Source of the DNA: Parus major
Lineage: Eukaryota; Chordata; Aves; Passeriformes; Paridae
Direction of reading: 5' to 3'
Length of the DNA: 64,000 bases
Assembly (NCBI RefSeq): GCF_001522545.3
Contig: NC_031783.1
Span: forward strand, 8,209,433 to 8,273,432
Part shown: positions 1-18,100 of the stretch, piece by piece
Numbering within the stretch: the stretch's first letter is position 1
How the letters are laid out: the number at the start of each line of letters is the position of its first letter
Made by a program: the position numbers and the translations under genes
The notes under the pieces: generated by a model
What the model was told of the DNA's origin: nothing
The model's input: only the letters and a program-made list of their open reading frames with translations
The model's database searches: none

Positions 1-5590
<5,590 letters not shown>

Positions 5591-5805
5591 GGCCGGAGCG
5601 GCCGGGCACGGCTCCCGCTCGGTGCCGTCGGGCGCGGGGCTCGGGGTCCGGCCGGCTGCGGCTCCCGGGGGGCTCCGGCCGGCGCGGGGCTCCCTCCGGC
5701 CGCGGGGGTCGCGCTCGGGCCGGGCCCCGCGGGTTCTGGGGCTGCCGCCGGGCGGGGCGGATATAGGGGCCGCGCTGCCCCCTCCCCCGAGCGGCGGCTC
5801 CTCCG
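5591..5805 (-). promoter_or_regulatory. CLEC19A: Putative CLEC19A 5' UTR and core promoter in a CpG island
   Basis: Very GC-rich, CpG-dense sequence directly upstream of the CLEC19A start. Reading the minus strand, a TATA-like CTATATCC lies at about 5759-5766. GC-box-like CCGCCCCGCCC follows directly downstream, which would put initiation near 5735. The CpG-rich block extends from about 5400 to 6260. This is composition and motif evidence only; no transcription start is proven. Confidence 0.45.
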
Positions 5806-6020
5806 CAGCCCGCCCCCGGCCCCGCTCAGCGCATCCCACCGGGACCCGCACCCGGGACACTGCCCCCAGCCCGCCCCCGGCCCCGCTCAGCGCATCCCAC
5901 CGGGACCCGCACCCGGGACACTGCCCCCAGCCCGCCCCCGGCCCCGCTCAGCGCATCCCACCGGGACCCGCACCCGGGACACTGCCCCCAGCCCGCCCCC
6001 GGCCCCGCTCAGCGCATCCC
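5806..6020. repeat. 61-bp minisatellite, three identical copies plus a partial fourth
   Basis: Tandem copies begin at 5806, 5867, 5928 and 5989, each starting CAGCCCGCCCCCGGCCCCGC. The first three appear identical. The fourth diverges after about 31 bases, at CGCATCCCA. The unit is GC-rich with several CpGs and runs of C that resemble SP/KLF sites. It sits immediately upstream of the CLEC19A promoter. Because 61 is not a multiple of three, the long open frames across it cycle through reading frames and are not genes. Confidence 0.97.
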
Positions 6021-8021
6021 AGCCGGGGCCGGGGTCCCGTGCGCTGCCCGCAGCCCGGCTCGGGCACACGCTGCTCCCGGAGAGCTGTTGTCACCCGCCG
6101 GGGCCGCAGGTAAGGGCATCACCCCGCTCGCCCCCGGGGGACAGCCCGACACCGGGGGGTGGCCGGCGGGACCCCGCTGCCGGCACGGACCGGGCAGGGC
6201 GAAGGGCGAGGGCTGCGATGGCACCGGGGAGCGGCCCCCGGCAGCGGGAAGGGGAAAGGCTCCCAGGGCTGCAGGGCAGTGGGGTTTAACACGGCACTGC
6301 CCCATTGTGGGGCGTCCTTTTTTTTGTTTTGGTTTAGTTTCGGGCGGGTGGGGGAATTGTTGGGTTTTTTTCCTGTGTTTGGTTTGGGATTTTTCTCCCA
6401 GAGCAAGGCAAGGCACTGACACACTTAAACGGCCTCGAAGAAGGAACCCCCAGCTGTGCCCGGGGCTCCAAGGCTATTTCAGGAATTCACTCTGTGCCCA
6501 TCTGCCAGGTGCTGGGCCCATGCCATCATGTAACAGCAGAAAACCTGATATGATACAGCAGCCTGTACCAATATAATCCAGCATGTCTCCTTCCTGTCGT
6601 CACCATTCTGTTAGACATAAACTTCAGATTTTTAGAAACACTCTATAAGATCCTTCTCTAACTGTTGCACTTGTAAGGGAAATAGTACAGGCACAAATAC
6701 TATACAGTATTGTGGTCCTGTCAATTTCCAGTTTATGCCTTAAATCAGCACTGAAGGAACTGTTTAGGAACACTCTCAATGCTGTTCCCTTTTTATTCTT
6801 AGCTACAGATTAAAATTTTCAGCATTTTTGACCCATTTTTAGACATTCAAGTATAAACAATTTGGGGTGATACCAAGCTTTCAGTACAGTAAAGCACCCA
6901 GACTTACTCCAGAGACAGTAACTCATTCAGTTAACTTTTCTGTATTAAGTTTTCTTCCTATTAAATAAAGCCTTTTATGAACACCTCTCCCCTCCCATAC
7001 ATTCATCTGAAATTATCTGGTTCAAGGAAAAGCCTACTGCTACAGCAGAACACTAAAAATGAAGGAATTTGGATTATAAGAAGTCAAGACATGCCTCTTC
7101 CCTTCTTTCCTGTGTGCCATCCTTAGATAAAGCCAATGTTATAAACAACTTCTGGCAAACTACAGAACAAAAATCTTTGAGCATGTTTATCTACTCCCAA
7201 AGCACAAAAATATTCATGTTTAAAGAGGGAGCAGAGACCCTGAATAATTTTTACCCTGGTTTCTGACAACCAGACCGATGGCAGCAGTGTCCCCCAGCAC
7301 AGCTGGGAGCACTGAGCCCCCCGTGCTGCCCCCGAGGCACAGCCCCGAGCCTGGCACAGCAGCTGGGCACCAGCTTTGCTCCCAGCACTGGGACAGCACA
7401 GGCACGTCCAGCACGCAGTGCCAGCTGGAGCTGCAGCTGCACTTTGGGTTACCTTCCAACTTCACCAAACATGAGATGTGCTTCACCTGCTGGCTGCAGA
7501 GCCAGGAGCACGGCCACAATTCATCCCTCCTGCTCCCCTCCCTCCCACGCTGCTCTGTTCTGCTCTTACTGACCTTCCCTCTGGGCACCCTCTCCAATTT
7601 TTGGCATCCTGTGTACATGACTGTTCCTCCCCGTGGAACAGACACCTCATGACTTCAAGGACAGGGCAAGATTACCTTCTGTCCACATTTCATCCCCAGT
7701 GCTGGGCAAAGCATGTGTCTGCACCCATGGATGTCCTGAGCTCATTCTGCTGTCCACAGGCCCCACATGGAAGAACATTAATGTCAACCACAGTAGCTGC
7801 TGAAACCACAGCCCTTTGCCTCAGCCTTTGTGAGTTACAGGAAGAGATCAGCCTCCTACAGCATATGCTCAAACTGCTCCCAGTTCATCTGCAGGGAGTA
7901 AAAACGGGGTAACTGCCAACATTGTGGTGTTTTTTCTGCCATAAGCATAACTGAAGGAGGTCAACACAAAGGTGAATTCAACAAGTATCGTCCCAATCTA
8001 TGTGGCACAATTAAATAGAAT
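6021..8021. other. Intergenic spacer between CLEC19A promoter and SYT17 3' end
   Basis: About 2 kb. The first 250 bases are still CpG-rich. A T-rich low-complexity stretch lies at about 6318-6375. The rest is AT-richer unique sequence with no recognised gene, transposon or RNA. Its shortness means SYT17 transcription ends close to the CLEC19A promoter. Confidence 0.6.
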
Positions 8022-8027
8022 TTTATT
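8022..8027 (-). terminator. SYT17: Candidate distal polyadenylation signal of SYT17 (AATAAA)
   Basis: On the minus strand, GAAAATAAAA contains a canonical AATAAA hexamer about 0.9 kb after the stop codon. Cleavage would be expected 10-30 bases further left. The hexamer alone is common in AT-rich DNA. Confidence 0.4.
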
Positions 8028-8320
8028 TTCAATAAATATACGATCTGCATCATACCAGACAATACACTGTGAAAAAATAAAGTGTACAGAAGCAACCAAC
8101 AGGACAGCTTGACCGTAGCAAAGTTCACTTGGTGACCTGAAGAACTACCTGGGTAAACACACACAACACAGAAAGAGCCACTGCAGTCTGTGAGAGAATT
8201 AAAATTGTGTTTTCTGGGTCTTCTTCACCGCCAAAGTCCCTGGAGCAGGTTTTTTTTTTTTGCACAGCACGTTTGAAAGGACACGAGCTTATTTTCCCAG
8301 TACAAATGCTATTGGAAATG

Positions 8321-8326
8321 TTTATT
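8321..8326 (-). terminator. SYT17: Candidate proximal polyadenylation signal of SYT17 (AATAAA)
   Basis: A second canonical hexamer on the minus strand, about 0.6 kb after the stop. If used, it would yield a shorter 3' UTR isoform. Confidence 0.35.
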
Positions 8327-8939
8327 TTTCTATATCAGCACGGAATCTACTACGCACACAGACTGCTATCGAGACTGGCAGGTCACCGCTGACGGGACAC
8401 GGGATCCGTCCGACGTGGGCCACACGCGTGCCCCAGCACACAAACACTAACAGCAGCTTAACTCTGTAAAAACTAGTACAAGGACAAAACTGCAGTCAGA
8501 ATCGATTTCACCACAGGTTCTACCGTTTAAAAAAATATTCTAGTCTAATTACCACGTTCACCAATGAGAGCACACGGGTACTTATATCTCCAAGAGGATG
8601 AGCCATGGATTTGGACTGGAAGGACAACAGAGGCAACTCCCAGCTCCTCCACCCACTCCGTGCTTCCCACGGCCCGTCCATGCCCAGCCCGGCCCCGCGC
8701 TCCTCCCGCGGGATGCCAACAGCTGGGGGCAAGCGGCCAGAGGTCAGGCCCCAGGGGAACAGCTGGACCCGTGGGACACGGATCGCTGAGGCCAGCGCGG
8801 CCGGCCGGGCACCGGCGGCCGCTTTAATCCAACGGAGCTGCTGTGGGGTGCGTGTAGGGTGTGAGGTGGGGTGTTTCGGTCCTCGGTTCATGGTTTATCT
8901 CGTCCGCCCGCTCGGTCCGGCTGCCGTTGGTGCCCCAGC

Positions 8940-9136
8940 TCATGTCACCTCGAGGGACGCGGGCGACACGCGGTCGCACTCCTCGCGGGAGCGCAGGCTG
9001 TGCCACTGCTCCACGGCCGTGCGGTGCGCGTTCAGCATGCGGCGCCAGTGGTTGGACTCGGGGGCGCCCGTCGAGTACTGCCCGATCACAATCCTGCCAA
9101 TGAAGTCGTTGCTGCTCTTCACGTTGTGCCCGTACA
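8940..9136 (-). CDS. SYT17: SYT17 exon 8: end of C2B and stop
   Basis: The acceptor is TCTGCTCTCCCCAG at 9137, and the stop TGA is at 8942-8940. It encodes residues 410-474, starting inside C2B loop 3 (VYGHNVKSSNDFIG) and containing the WHXL-type helix region (HWRRML, AVEQWHSL). The protein ends ASLEVT. Where synaptotagmin-1 has the calcium ligands of loop 3 (LDYD), this exon has VYGH, so two aspartates are missing. Confidence 0.95.
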
Positions 9137-12100
9137 CTGGGGAGAGCAGAAACAGAGACTGGTCAAGGCAAAAGCAGCGCTCGCCCACCCAGAGCCCTGC
9201 CCCAGGAAACCAAATCTCCTACAGATGGCCCCCCACAGCAGGTGCCAGTAACTCAGCATCTGAAAAACCTTACAGACACAGGAGCTTGGCAGGAGCAAAA
9301 CAAGCTGTACTACAGACTGAAATACAATTCAAATAAGACACAAATCCACAGTTACCACGGGATTTACCATGAATAGGTAGATCAATAAAATGATTTGTGT
9401 TGGAAGGGACCTGAAAGATCATCCTATTCAACTCCCATGCTGTGGGCAGGGACACCTTTTACTGGAAGCAGGCTGCTCAAAGGCTTTGAAGGAGAATTTC
9501 ATCATGTAAAGAAGTGCCAGAAGCTCTGCCAGGGCATCATGAAATCACAAAAGCAGCCCAGCAGCCTGAGCCCAGGGGAACACCAAAGCAGCATCCCAAG
9601 CTGCCCTCCTCCAAACCCACATCACACGAACACTCCAGTGCTGATCGACAGCCTTCCCTGCTCCGAGACAGGAATCACACACATCCAGGCTGGCAGCAGG
9701 ATGTTTACACTGCAACAATTTCAATCATTCTCTCATAATGCAGCTACTTGCTAAAAGTCCAGGAAAGCAGCTGAGGGAGAGACATCAACCCAACAGCCTG
9801 TCCTTTGGATTAGCCCAGTCTCCTGGAACAAAAGATCGCAGACAGCAGCAAACCCTAATGATGGGCCTGATCCTGGGGAGGGCTGAACACTCCCAGCAGA
9901 CAGGAGCAAAAGCACTTTGTGTGTTGCAAAACGAAGCCCTGCCTCAACTCATTAGAAAGCTGAAACAAAGTCCTTGCAAGCTGAAGCCAGGATATCCACA
10001 GGCACTGCCTGGAATATTAACGATTAAAAAATCTCCTCAGGAAGGAGAGGGATTTTTAAGGACAAATGTCTACAGGAGCTCCAAATCCAGCTGGGCTGGT
10101 GCAGCCAGAGCATGTCCAGCCTGGCATCGAGCCCCTGCCAGCAGCACCAGCTCTCCAGGGCTGCTGGAAACCAGCACTGGCAGCAAAACAACATCTGGGA
10201 ACCCCCACGGCATCACCTGATGTGAGCACACCCTCACAGGCAGGCAGGACAGCGAGCACAACACACTCAACCTCACTTTTAACCACACACCATTGTCAGA
10301 GCTGTGCATTTCCTATTACAGCACACCCCCAAGTGATCAGCATCACTTTAACCTGCCCCTCTGCCTTCTGCACACTCTGCAAAGGCTGGTTCCTCTCCTC
10401 TGCACCAGTCTGGGATCTTGCTCTGGGAAACTCAGGCACCACCTGCCAGTGCAGTCCTGAAACTGAGCAGTGCCAGCTTACATCTCACTTTATCCCTCCT
10501 GACAGCCCTGACACACACAGTTTATGGGCAGAGATGCTTCTGCTCACCAAATTACCTGTGGATATTTTAGGTGACAGCAAACCTTCCATTGCCCAAGTAA
10601 TTTGTTCAAATAATTGCTCTAAAAAAAATCTACCCTGCAACTCAGAGCCCTCTAAGTCTATCTTCAAATGACATTTAGAAATGATCTGGGTCTTACCACC
10701 CCAGCAGGAAGACTGCATCTCTTGTGCCTGTCACCATCAGTTATCTAGGGCTGATGGCATCAGGACGTGTTGCCAAGCAAGTGCCCCTGTCAAGAGGCCA
10801 GGCTGGTGTTTTTTGGAAAGGCCACCTTCTGAGGACACAGTCAGGAATACTAAGCCATCCATCTCCAACTAATACACAGCCTGTCAGGGTTATTAACGAG
10901 TTCTGCAAGGCAATGAATCACAGGTGTAGCTAGCAGGACTATACTAAATGTTTTGCTATGATTTATTAGCCTACAGAAATCAAATATTGTGATAAAACCA
11001 CATAAAAATACCCCAAAACCAAAATTTTCAATAGGATGGTTTTTTCTTTTTTGTTTGTTTTTGTGGGTTTTTTTTTGGTTTTGGTGGTTTTGGGTTTTTT
11101 TAATTTGGAAAAATGAAGGAAGATGAAGCCTAATCCTGGGAGACAGTACCAAGTAATTTAAACCAAGAAGCCTTACAGGCCATCAATTAATCACAGGATA
11201 AATTAACAGTGGAGAAGTACCCCAGGCATACCAATTCTTCAAAAATACTTCATGCCAGGACTGTAAAACAAGCAGGTGTGCTAACTAAGGGCACCTGTTA
11301 TTCTACTGTTGATCCAAGTATTTTGAATTCTAGTAATGCAACTTGCTAATCGCATTGTGTCAGGTAATTAGCATGCTGAGTCCTTTGGGGTATTAATGGG
11401 CTAATTATACAAGCATTGTTGCTTCTATCATTAACTACTGTAGATAGCACAGAGAATTATTGCTGAGGAACAGGGAAGACATTTTCCAAGGCCAAATGCT
11501 TATTCACACATAGACCATAAGAGGTAGCACTAGACTGACCTCAGGTTTACAAACTCACAGCTTCACCACAGCAGCTTTGAGAAAGATGAGAGGTCTTTGT
11601 GTGCCAGAAATTCAGCTTTACCCTTCAGTTCAGAAGCCTTTTAAACTCAAGGACATGCCTTTCTGGGAGGCTAACAGCTAAATGGCCAGGATTTGCTGAG
11701 CAATCTGCTGATGGCTGAGCTCACCGAGCTGTGGAATGCACCTTACCCAAGAAGAGGCTGGAGCTCACATTGAGAAAATAAAACCTTTCCTTTGCTCACA
11801 TTCAGGAGCACCATTTTCCCTTTTGCTGCCACCAGCACTTCAAGAACAGCTTGGGAAAGAGAATGGTAGGAGCCCACAGGCCCAGGTGAGCAGCTGGAAG
11901 CAGAGACTGGTGCTCCCATCCTGACATGGGGAGGGAGAGCATCTCCCCAGTCCTCCTGTGCATGCAGCAATCATTTCTCAAGCAGGACAAGAACCATTTC
12001 CTTGAGCACCAACAAGCACCAGCCCTGCTGTACTCAGGTCTGAGCCTTCAGCCTGCTCCAAGCCCTGCAGAAGCAGCACCAGCACAGCCTTGCTGCACAT

Positions 12101-15100
12101 TCTGCAGCGAGCAGCGCTGCTCAGGCACACCCCACAGCCACAGCTGCTCCAGACAAGCTGAGCTGGGTGCTTACTCCACTCTGGGGCTGGCCCCTGCCTG
12201 GCTGGAAGGTGACTGCTGATGCAGCATCCGTGGGGAGACCTGGGAGCCCTTGGAGCAGGAGAGCCCTGCAGAGCTGGAGCAGCAGCCTGTGCCAGAGCCC
12301 TCTGCTTCTGCACACAGTGACACACCACGGCTGCAGTCCCACCTGCACTGGAGCCAATTCCACACAAACTGTGTGGATTTTCTGGCAGAGCCACAACCCT
12401 GTTGGAACTGACCCATCAGCACTTCCAGCACTTCTCATTCAGCCCCAGCACTTGGTGAGGCCTCAGAAAGTGCCCCCTTCACACACCTGCCCATTCAGAC
12501 AGCAGCCAGTGGCCAGCATCCAGCCCTTCCTGTGCCCAGCCCCAGCCAGTGGGGCTGAGCTGCCAGCTTAAGCAGAACTGAAAACTGCTTCTGAACTGCT
12601 TGACACCAATGTTAAAAGGCTGTTTAGCACAAAGAGGTGCCACAAGGAGCAGCAGCAGCTGGGCTAATGATGCACACTGAGGAGGTCACGGCCCAAAGCC
12701 TGTCCCTTGCTCCTCGAGCATGGCCTGTCATATTCAGTAGAGAGGAGAGAAAAGCACGGGAGAAGATGCCGTGGTTTCCCATTTATCAGTTTAATCTCCA
12801 TCAGGGTCTGATGGGCACATTAAACTCTTTCCAGCCCTCCTCTGTGTGACTACTGCCTGCACTGGCTGCACCTGCCCAGCTCCAGAGGGAACAGGGACTA
12901 CTGGAGTACATGGCCACACCAAGAGACTCTGCAAACCTCCCACCAGGGCAGCCCCTGTGCTCTGGCTGGGGCTCCCTGCACCCCAAACCAGGTGTTTGCC
13001 TAATCATGGTCTGCTCTCAGGCAGGGCAAGTCCTGCTGCAGCCAGCAGGGATGCAGGGTGCAGGGAAAGTGCAAATGCACAAGTGTGTCTTGCCGAGAGC
13101 TCAAGGGCATGCAGGGATGACACCTCATGAAATTACCTCATTGGGGGAAACTGGAATAAAGGGCTGGATGCATCTATCCCAACAGCCCAGAGGATACTGA
13201 AAAGGAATATCTGTGGCTGGCTTTCTCCACTTCCAGCTCCCCTTTTCTCTCAAATTGCCTCTTACTTCTCTGCACTGTGAGCCCCAGATGCAAGAAAGCA
13301 CTCAGATGGCTTGGTGCACATTTACACACCTCACAGGAAGAGGCTCCAGTGCCACACAGCACCTGCAAACATAGGCAGGGACAGCCATGCAGGGAGGCAG
13401 CCTCTGCATCATCCATCTCCTGTGACAGCCACGGCCAGGCACAGGCATTCCACCTCCAGACACTGCTCTGCTGCCCACAGCAGCTCCTGCCACCCAGACT
13501 TTTCTTCATTTGATACACAGGCAGATTATGGCACTGCAAGACATTTGAACATTTCCTTTCACTCCAGCATGAGCCAAACAAGATGAAGGGCTGAGGGCAG
13601 GAGAGCCGTGACACTGCTTAAATTAAGGTGCCTGGCAAAAGGAGCAAGCACCCGTCATCAGCCTGGAGAGAGGAGAGTCTGCTCCTTTCTTTAGGGGAAA
13701 AAGATTATCAAAAGATTCCAGAGAACTACAGAACAGGCAGTTTCTGCCACATCAGATGCAGTAGATTTATTAACTAAGTCAGGCCACTTGATGAATCTAA
13801 TTTTGCCTTCTAAGCAAGCAACAGATCGGATCAGGAAGCGTCAGCATCTTGTTGCTCTCACCCTGATTAATGGTGTTTCGCTCCTCCTCGTTAAAGCTGT
13901 CAGTCTGCTGCAAAAAGCCAAATCCAACCCCAGAGCATCTTCCCTGAGTGACCCCAAGGCAGGATTGAGCCTGCAGGACCTCACTCAGCATCTCTGACCG
14001 GCCCTCTGCTATCATCTGCTCCAGGCTGACCAGCAGCACCTGCCATGGAGCCCAGCAGGTCACAGAGGGGACTGGGAATGGAGAGCACTGGGGCCCCTTC
14101 TCCTCCCAAAGGGGATTTGTACCTCTGGAAATGTGCACAGAGCCACTGTCAGGAGGCTGTGCCAGGCAGGCTGGGCTTCAGGGGTCTCCCCTGCCAGCAC
14201 ATGTCCCCCAGCCCTCTCCCAGTGTCCTCCCAGGACCTGCAGGACACCAGGGCAGGAGAAGGCCTGGGAGGGCAGGAGGCACCAGCCAGGAGCTCACTGC
14301 TCTCCCCAGACCTGGGCATGGACCATATGGTGTCTGCTGCATAAATTAATGGAGTGTTTTGTAACACCAGACACAAAGGCCAAATTCTGATCTAAATTAA
14401 ACAGGTATAAATGACCAGAAAAAACAGTGCTGACATCAGTGGGGCTTTTTTTCCCATTTTTTCTCCTTTGGATAAGATAGGATTGCACATGTTTAATCAG
14501 GGACTGGATTGTGCTTCTGAGCTCCACATATGGGAAATATACAGACAGTCCAATACTTCCAAAAGACATGTCCAACAGATGACAAAAAACAATTTTCTAG
14601 CACTGAGTTGTCCAATTATCCGTCCATCTCAGAGATGTTATGGTGCCCACCATGATAGTATTTCAAAAGAGAAACAATTTCCTCCTCCTGCATTCCAGCA
14701 TGGGAAAAGAACAGTTTAATTTGACTCATATATTAGAGAAGATTTCTTCCCTATATCTGTGTACAAAAGACAAAGTGCCTGAATGTTTGTTGGAAATGCA
14801 TGTGGGAAAGCAAAAGCAACAGGAGGAAGGAGAGATGAGCAAGTCAAAAATGTAGATCTGTGACGACTCCAGACACATGGTGGTTTCCACCCCTGCAAAC
14901 AGCAGCTAGAGGTGATGCTGGTATCTCAAGGTCATACTTCCACAAAGCCAGGGAAATCAAAATTCAGACATATTTATGGAAATGCCTCGGGACAAAAATT
15001 TTATCAGCCTTCAGCCTGCTCAGCTAATTGGGACATTTGGAAATCAGTCTGTTAATTAAAAAAATACCACGAAAAAGCCTCTCTATCTCTCTACGGCAGC

Positions 15101-18100
15101 ATTGCTCCAAAAAGAAAACATTTCAGTGAAAACAACCCAATACCCAAAACTACACCACAATTACTTTTTTTCCCTTTAAAAATACTTCATCAAATGGCCC
15201 CCATATTTTCCAAAAGGCCAAGGGAAAATGAGCCAACAGAGGAACTAGGTATACTGCTATTGAGCAGCAATCTGTTATTTTAATCAAGTACTGCCTATTA
15301 ACTGGGAGTTAATTAGAGCCCTGGAATAAAGCATTATCCAGGGGTCTGGAGACTTGGTGCATGGAGGTGGCTGATGGCATTGGCAGGACCCCTCTGCTGT
15401 AGCCTTTGAACCACAGGTACAGGTCTGCAAAGTCTCAACACTCTCTCAGGAAAAAAAAAATACTCAGAAAAACCCCCAACAAACAAACAAACAAACACAA
15501 ATGAAAAAAAAACTAAAAAGAAAAAATTAAAAAAAGGAAAAATTGGTTCTAAATCTTTACAGAAAGCAGAGACACTGGCAATTTTTAAAACATATTGGAA
15601 AGTGAGGAGTATCACCAAATCCTGGCAGAAGACAGAGTGCCTGTGAGCTGTACCCTCACCAGGACTGACTGTGAAGATGTCAGCAGTGCAGGTCACTCAC
15701 ATATTGAAGTCCATTTTTCCAGCAAGCACACCCTGACCCACCCTCTACACAGGAATGGGGCAGTGGGGTGAGCCCCAGCACTGCCCTCCATCCAACACCA
15801 TCCCCCTGTGCTGCCCCAGCTCACGTACACTTTCAGCCAGGGCAGAAGGCAAAGCCATTTTACCTCTACAATTGCACAGAGTACCCAAAGCATGAAGATG
15901 ATTTCTCTCTCTTTGTGGACTCTGCTTGTGTCACAAAAGATCCTGCCATGAAAACATGTCCCAGAGCTGACTTAAATGGAGAAAGACACACAGTCACCAC
16001 AAGGACCTCAGGGAGACAAATATCCCCTAACTGTGAGTGATGAAGGTTGTCCTCATCACTGTAAGTGATGAAAGGATGCTGAGGAGTCACTGAGACACAG
16101 CCTGCCCTGGAGTGCTGCTGGTTTTTATTGGGCCATCTGGGCTTTACTGCAGTGCAAACAGCATTACTGACGATTGTTATTAACAATATTATAATCATTA
16201 ACAAAATACTGCAGTGCTCAGGTTTCAGGTGTTGTCTGCCCTCCTGCTGCACAGCCCAAGCTTTCTGACAGGCTGAGATTTAGAGGACAGCCCAAAATCC
16301 CCCACAGGGTAGAGCACAGGGTCTCTGGGTGCCCATCATCCAGCCCTCCCTGGCACAGGGGCTGCAGTTCCATCTCAAATACTCTTTTTTCTTCATGGAA
16401 ATGACCTTGGGCAGCAGCTGCCAACGCTGACGTTGGGGCCAAACTCCACCTTGCCATCAGACAGAGTAACTAACACCTTTGTTCATAGGTGTATGTGTTA
16501 GGAGAACACCCAGCCTTTCAGAGCTTGCCCCATTCTCTGTAGGAGGAGAGCCCATGATTTGCCTGCACTCAAGCAGAAGATGGCACATGGGGGATATGTG
16601 TCAGGTTGCCAAAAAAAAACCCAGAAAATGGAAAAAAGAACCACCCAAAAGAGTGCATTTCTGTTACAATATGTATATGGCTGCTCATTACCTAGACAAC
16701 ATGTTTGATGAAGTAAATGAAAATCAAACATTCTCTCCACCAGCTGTTGCCTCACTCATCTTGTTGGGGTTTTTTTGTAGGACAATAAACTTGTTATGAG
16801 TATCAGTGCCTTTCCTGGTTTCAGCCTCTTTTGGGGAGAAGCTGCTAACAGAATACTTGCAGCAGCAATCCTGACCCTGGATGCTTTTTCCTGGAGAGGA
16901 CATTTCCACCAGAGCTCACCCCACCTCATTTTGGGCACTGAACCGGGACATGTGGGTCAGTGACAGCTCCAGTAAGCACCTCAGGAAGGGACAGAGGGGA
17001 AGGCAGGAAGACAGCTGGTACAAGGTGTCCTGCACCAGTGTGGAAGGAGAAGCATTTTGGTCTGTAAATGCCAATAATTTGCAGTACTGAATCTTTATAT
17101 GCCTCAGGAGGAAGAAAGATCAAAGAACCAGCCCGATCACCCGCTCCTCCAACCCTGGCTAACACAGAGCTCTTCCTGTGCACATCACCTTGGAGGCACC
17201 CAGGACCCCTCTCCAAACCCAGCTGTGCTTCAGCCCTGAGTTTGGTCTGGAGTTCAGCTCTCCAGAGCACCACCAGGAAAGCAGGGATGGTGCTTTACCC
17301 TATGTCTTCACTGTTTGCACACACAAGCCTTGCTAAGTCACAGCAGAGCACTGAGAAATCCATACCAGAGCGCACTGAACACAGACAGCTTGAGTCAAGA
17401 TGCACAGGAATAAAACACACAGGGGGGAAAACAAAATTAATCTTACTTTGTCTGGGTAGTGCCTTACTCTGCAGTGTGGTACCAGCCCCACTGGGAGCCA
17501 GGAGCCCCAGCTGATGGGAACTGGCAGAGTTCCAGGGCTTTCCAGTGAAGCCAAGCCAATGTAAAGACAGCTGCAGACTGGGTCCAAAATACGAAGCCAC
17601 AATAAAGGTTCCTTTAAATTATTGAAGACATACTCACTTCTGGCTCCCATGACTGCTTTTACAGCTCTCTCTCTCTCCGTTCAAAGCATCATCACCCACC
17701 CTTCAAGCAGGATTATTTTGCTTCTCAATTGGACTTTGACTCAACAGCAAATTTAATTAACTGACCTAATGGACTAGAGATGTGGATTAGAAGAGAAAAG
17801 AAACAAAAAAAATTCTAAAAAAACCCCACACAACAGAAAGAACCACCACTGCAGCAAAAAAGAACCCCAAAGCACCTAAGTTAAAAAACCAACTAAACAA
17901 AACTACACCCCTGCTATGCAGTGATGCAAAACAGAGCTCCTCACAGCAAGATACCCAAACTGCCAAACATTTGCTCTTGGTTATCTTTTAACAGAAGATC
18001 CCAAAGCCCTTCATGAGTTTTTAAGCTGCATAATACTGTAAGGTGCCAAGAGGGAGATTTGTGGGGAACAGCACAACCCCCTTCCCAGAACTTCAGAAAC

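Larger units (their letters stand above)
8022..8939 (-). other. SYT17: SYT17 3' UTR (probable extent)
   Basis: Follows the SYT17 stop codon on the minus strand. The proximal 300-400 bases are GC- and CpG-rich, and the distal part becomes AT-rich. Two AATAAA signals occur on the minus strand, at 8326-8321 and 8027-8022, giving a short (about 0.6 kb) and a long (about 0.9 kb) possible UTR. The far end is an inference from these signals. Confidence 0.5.
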
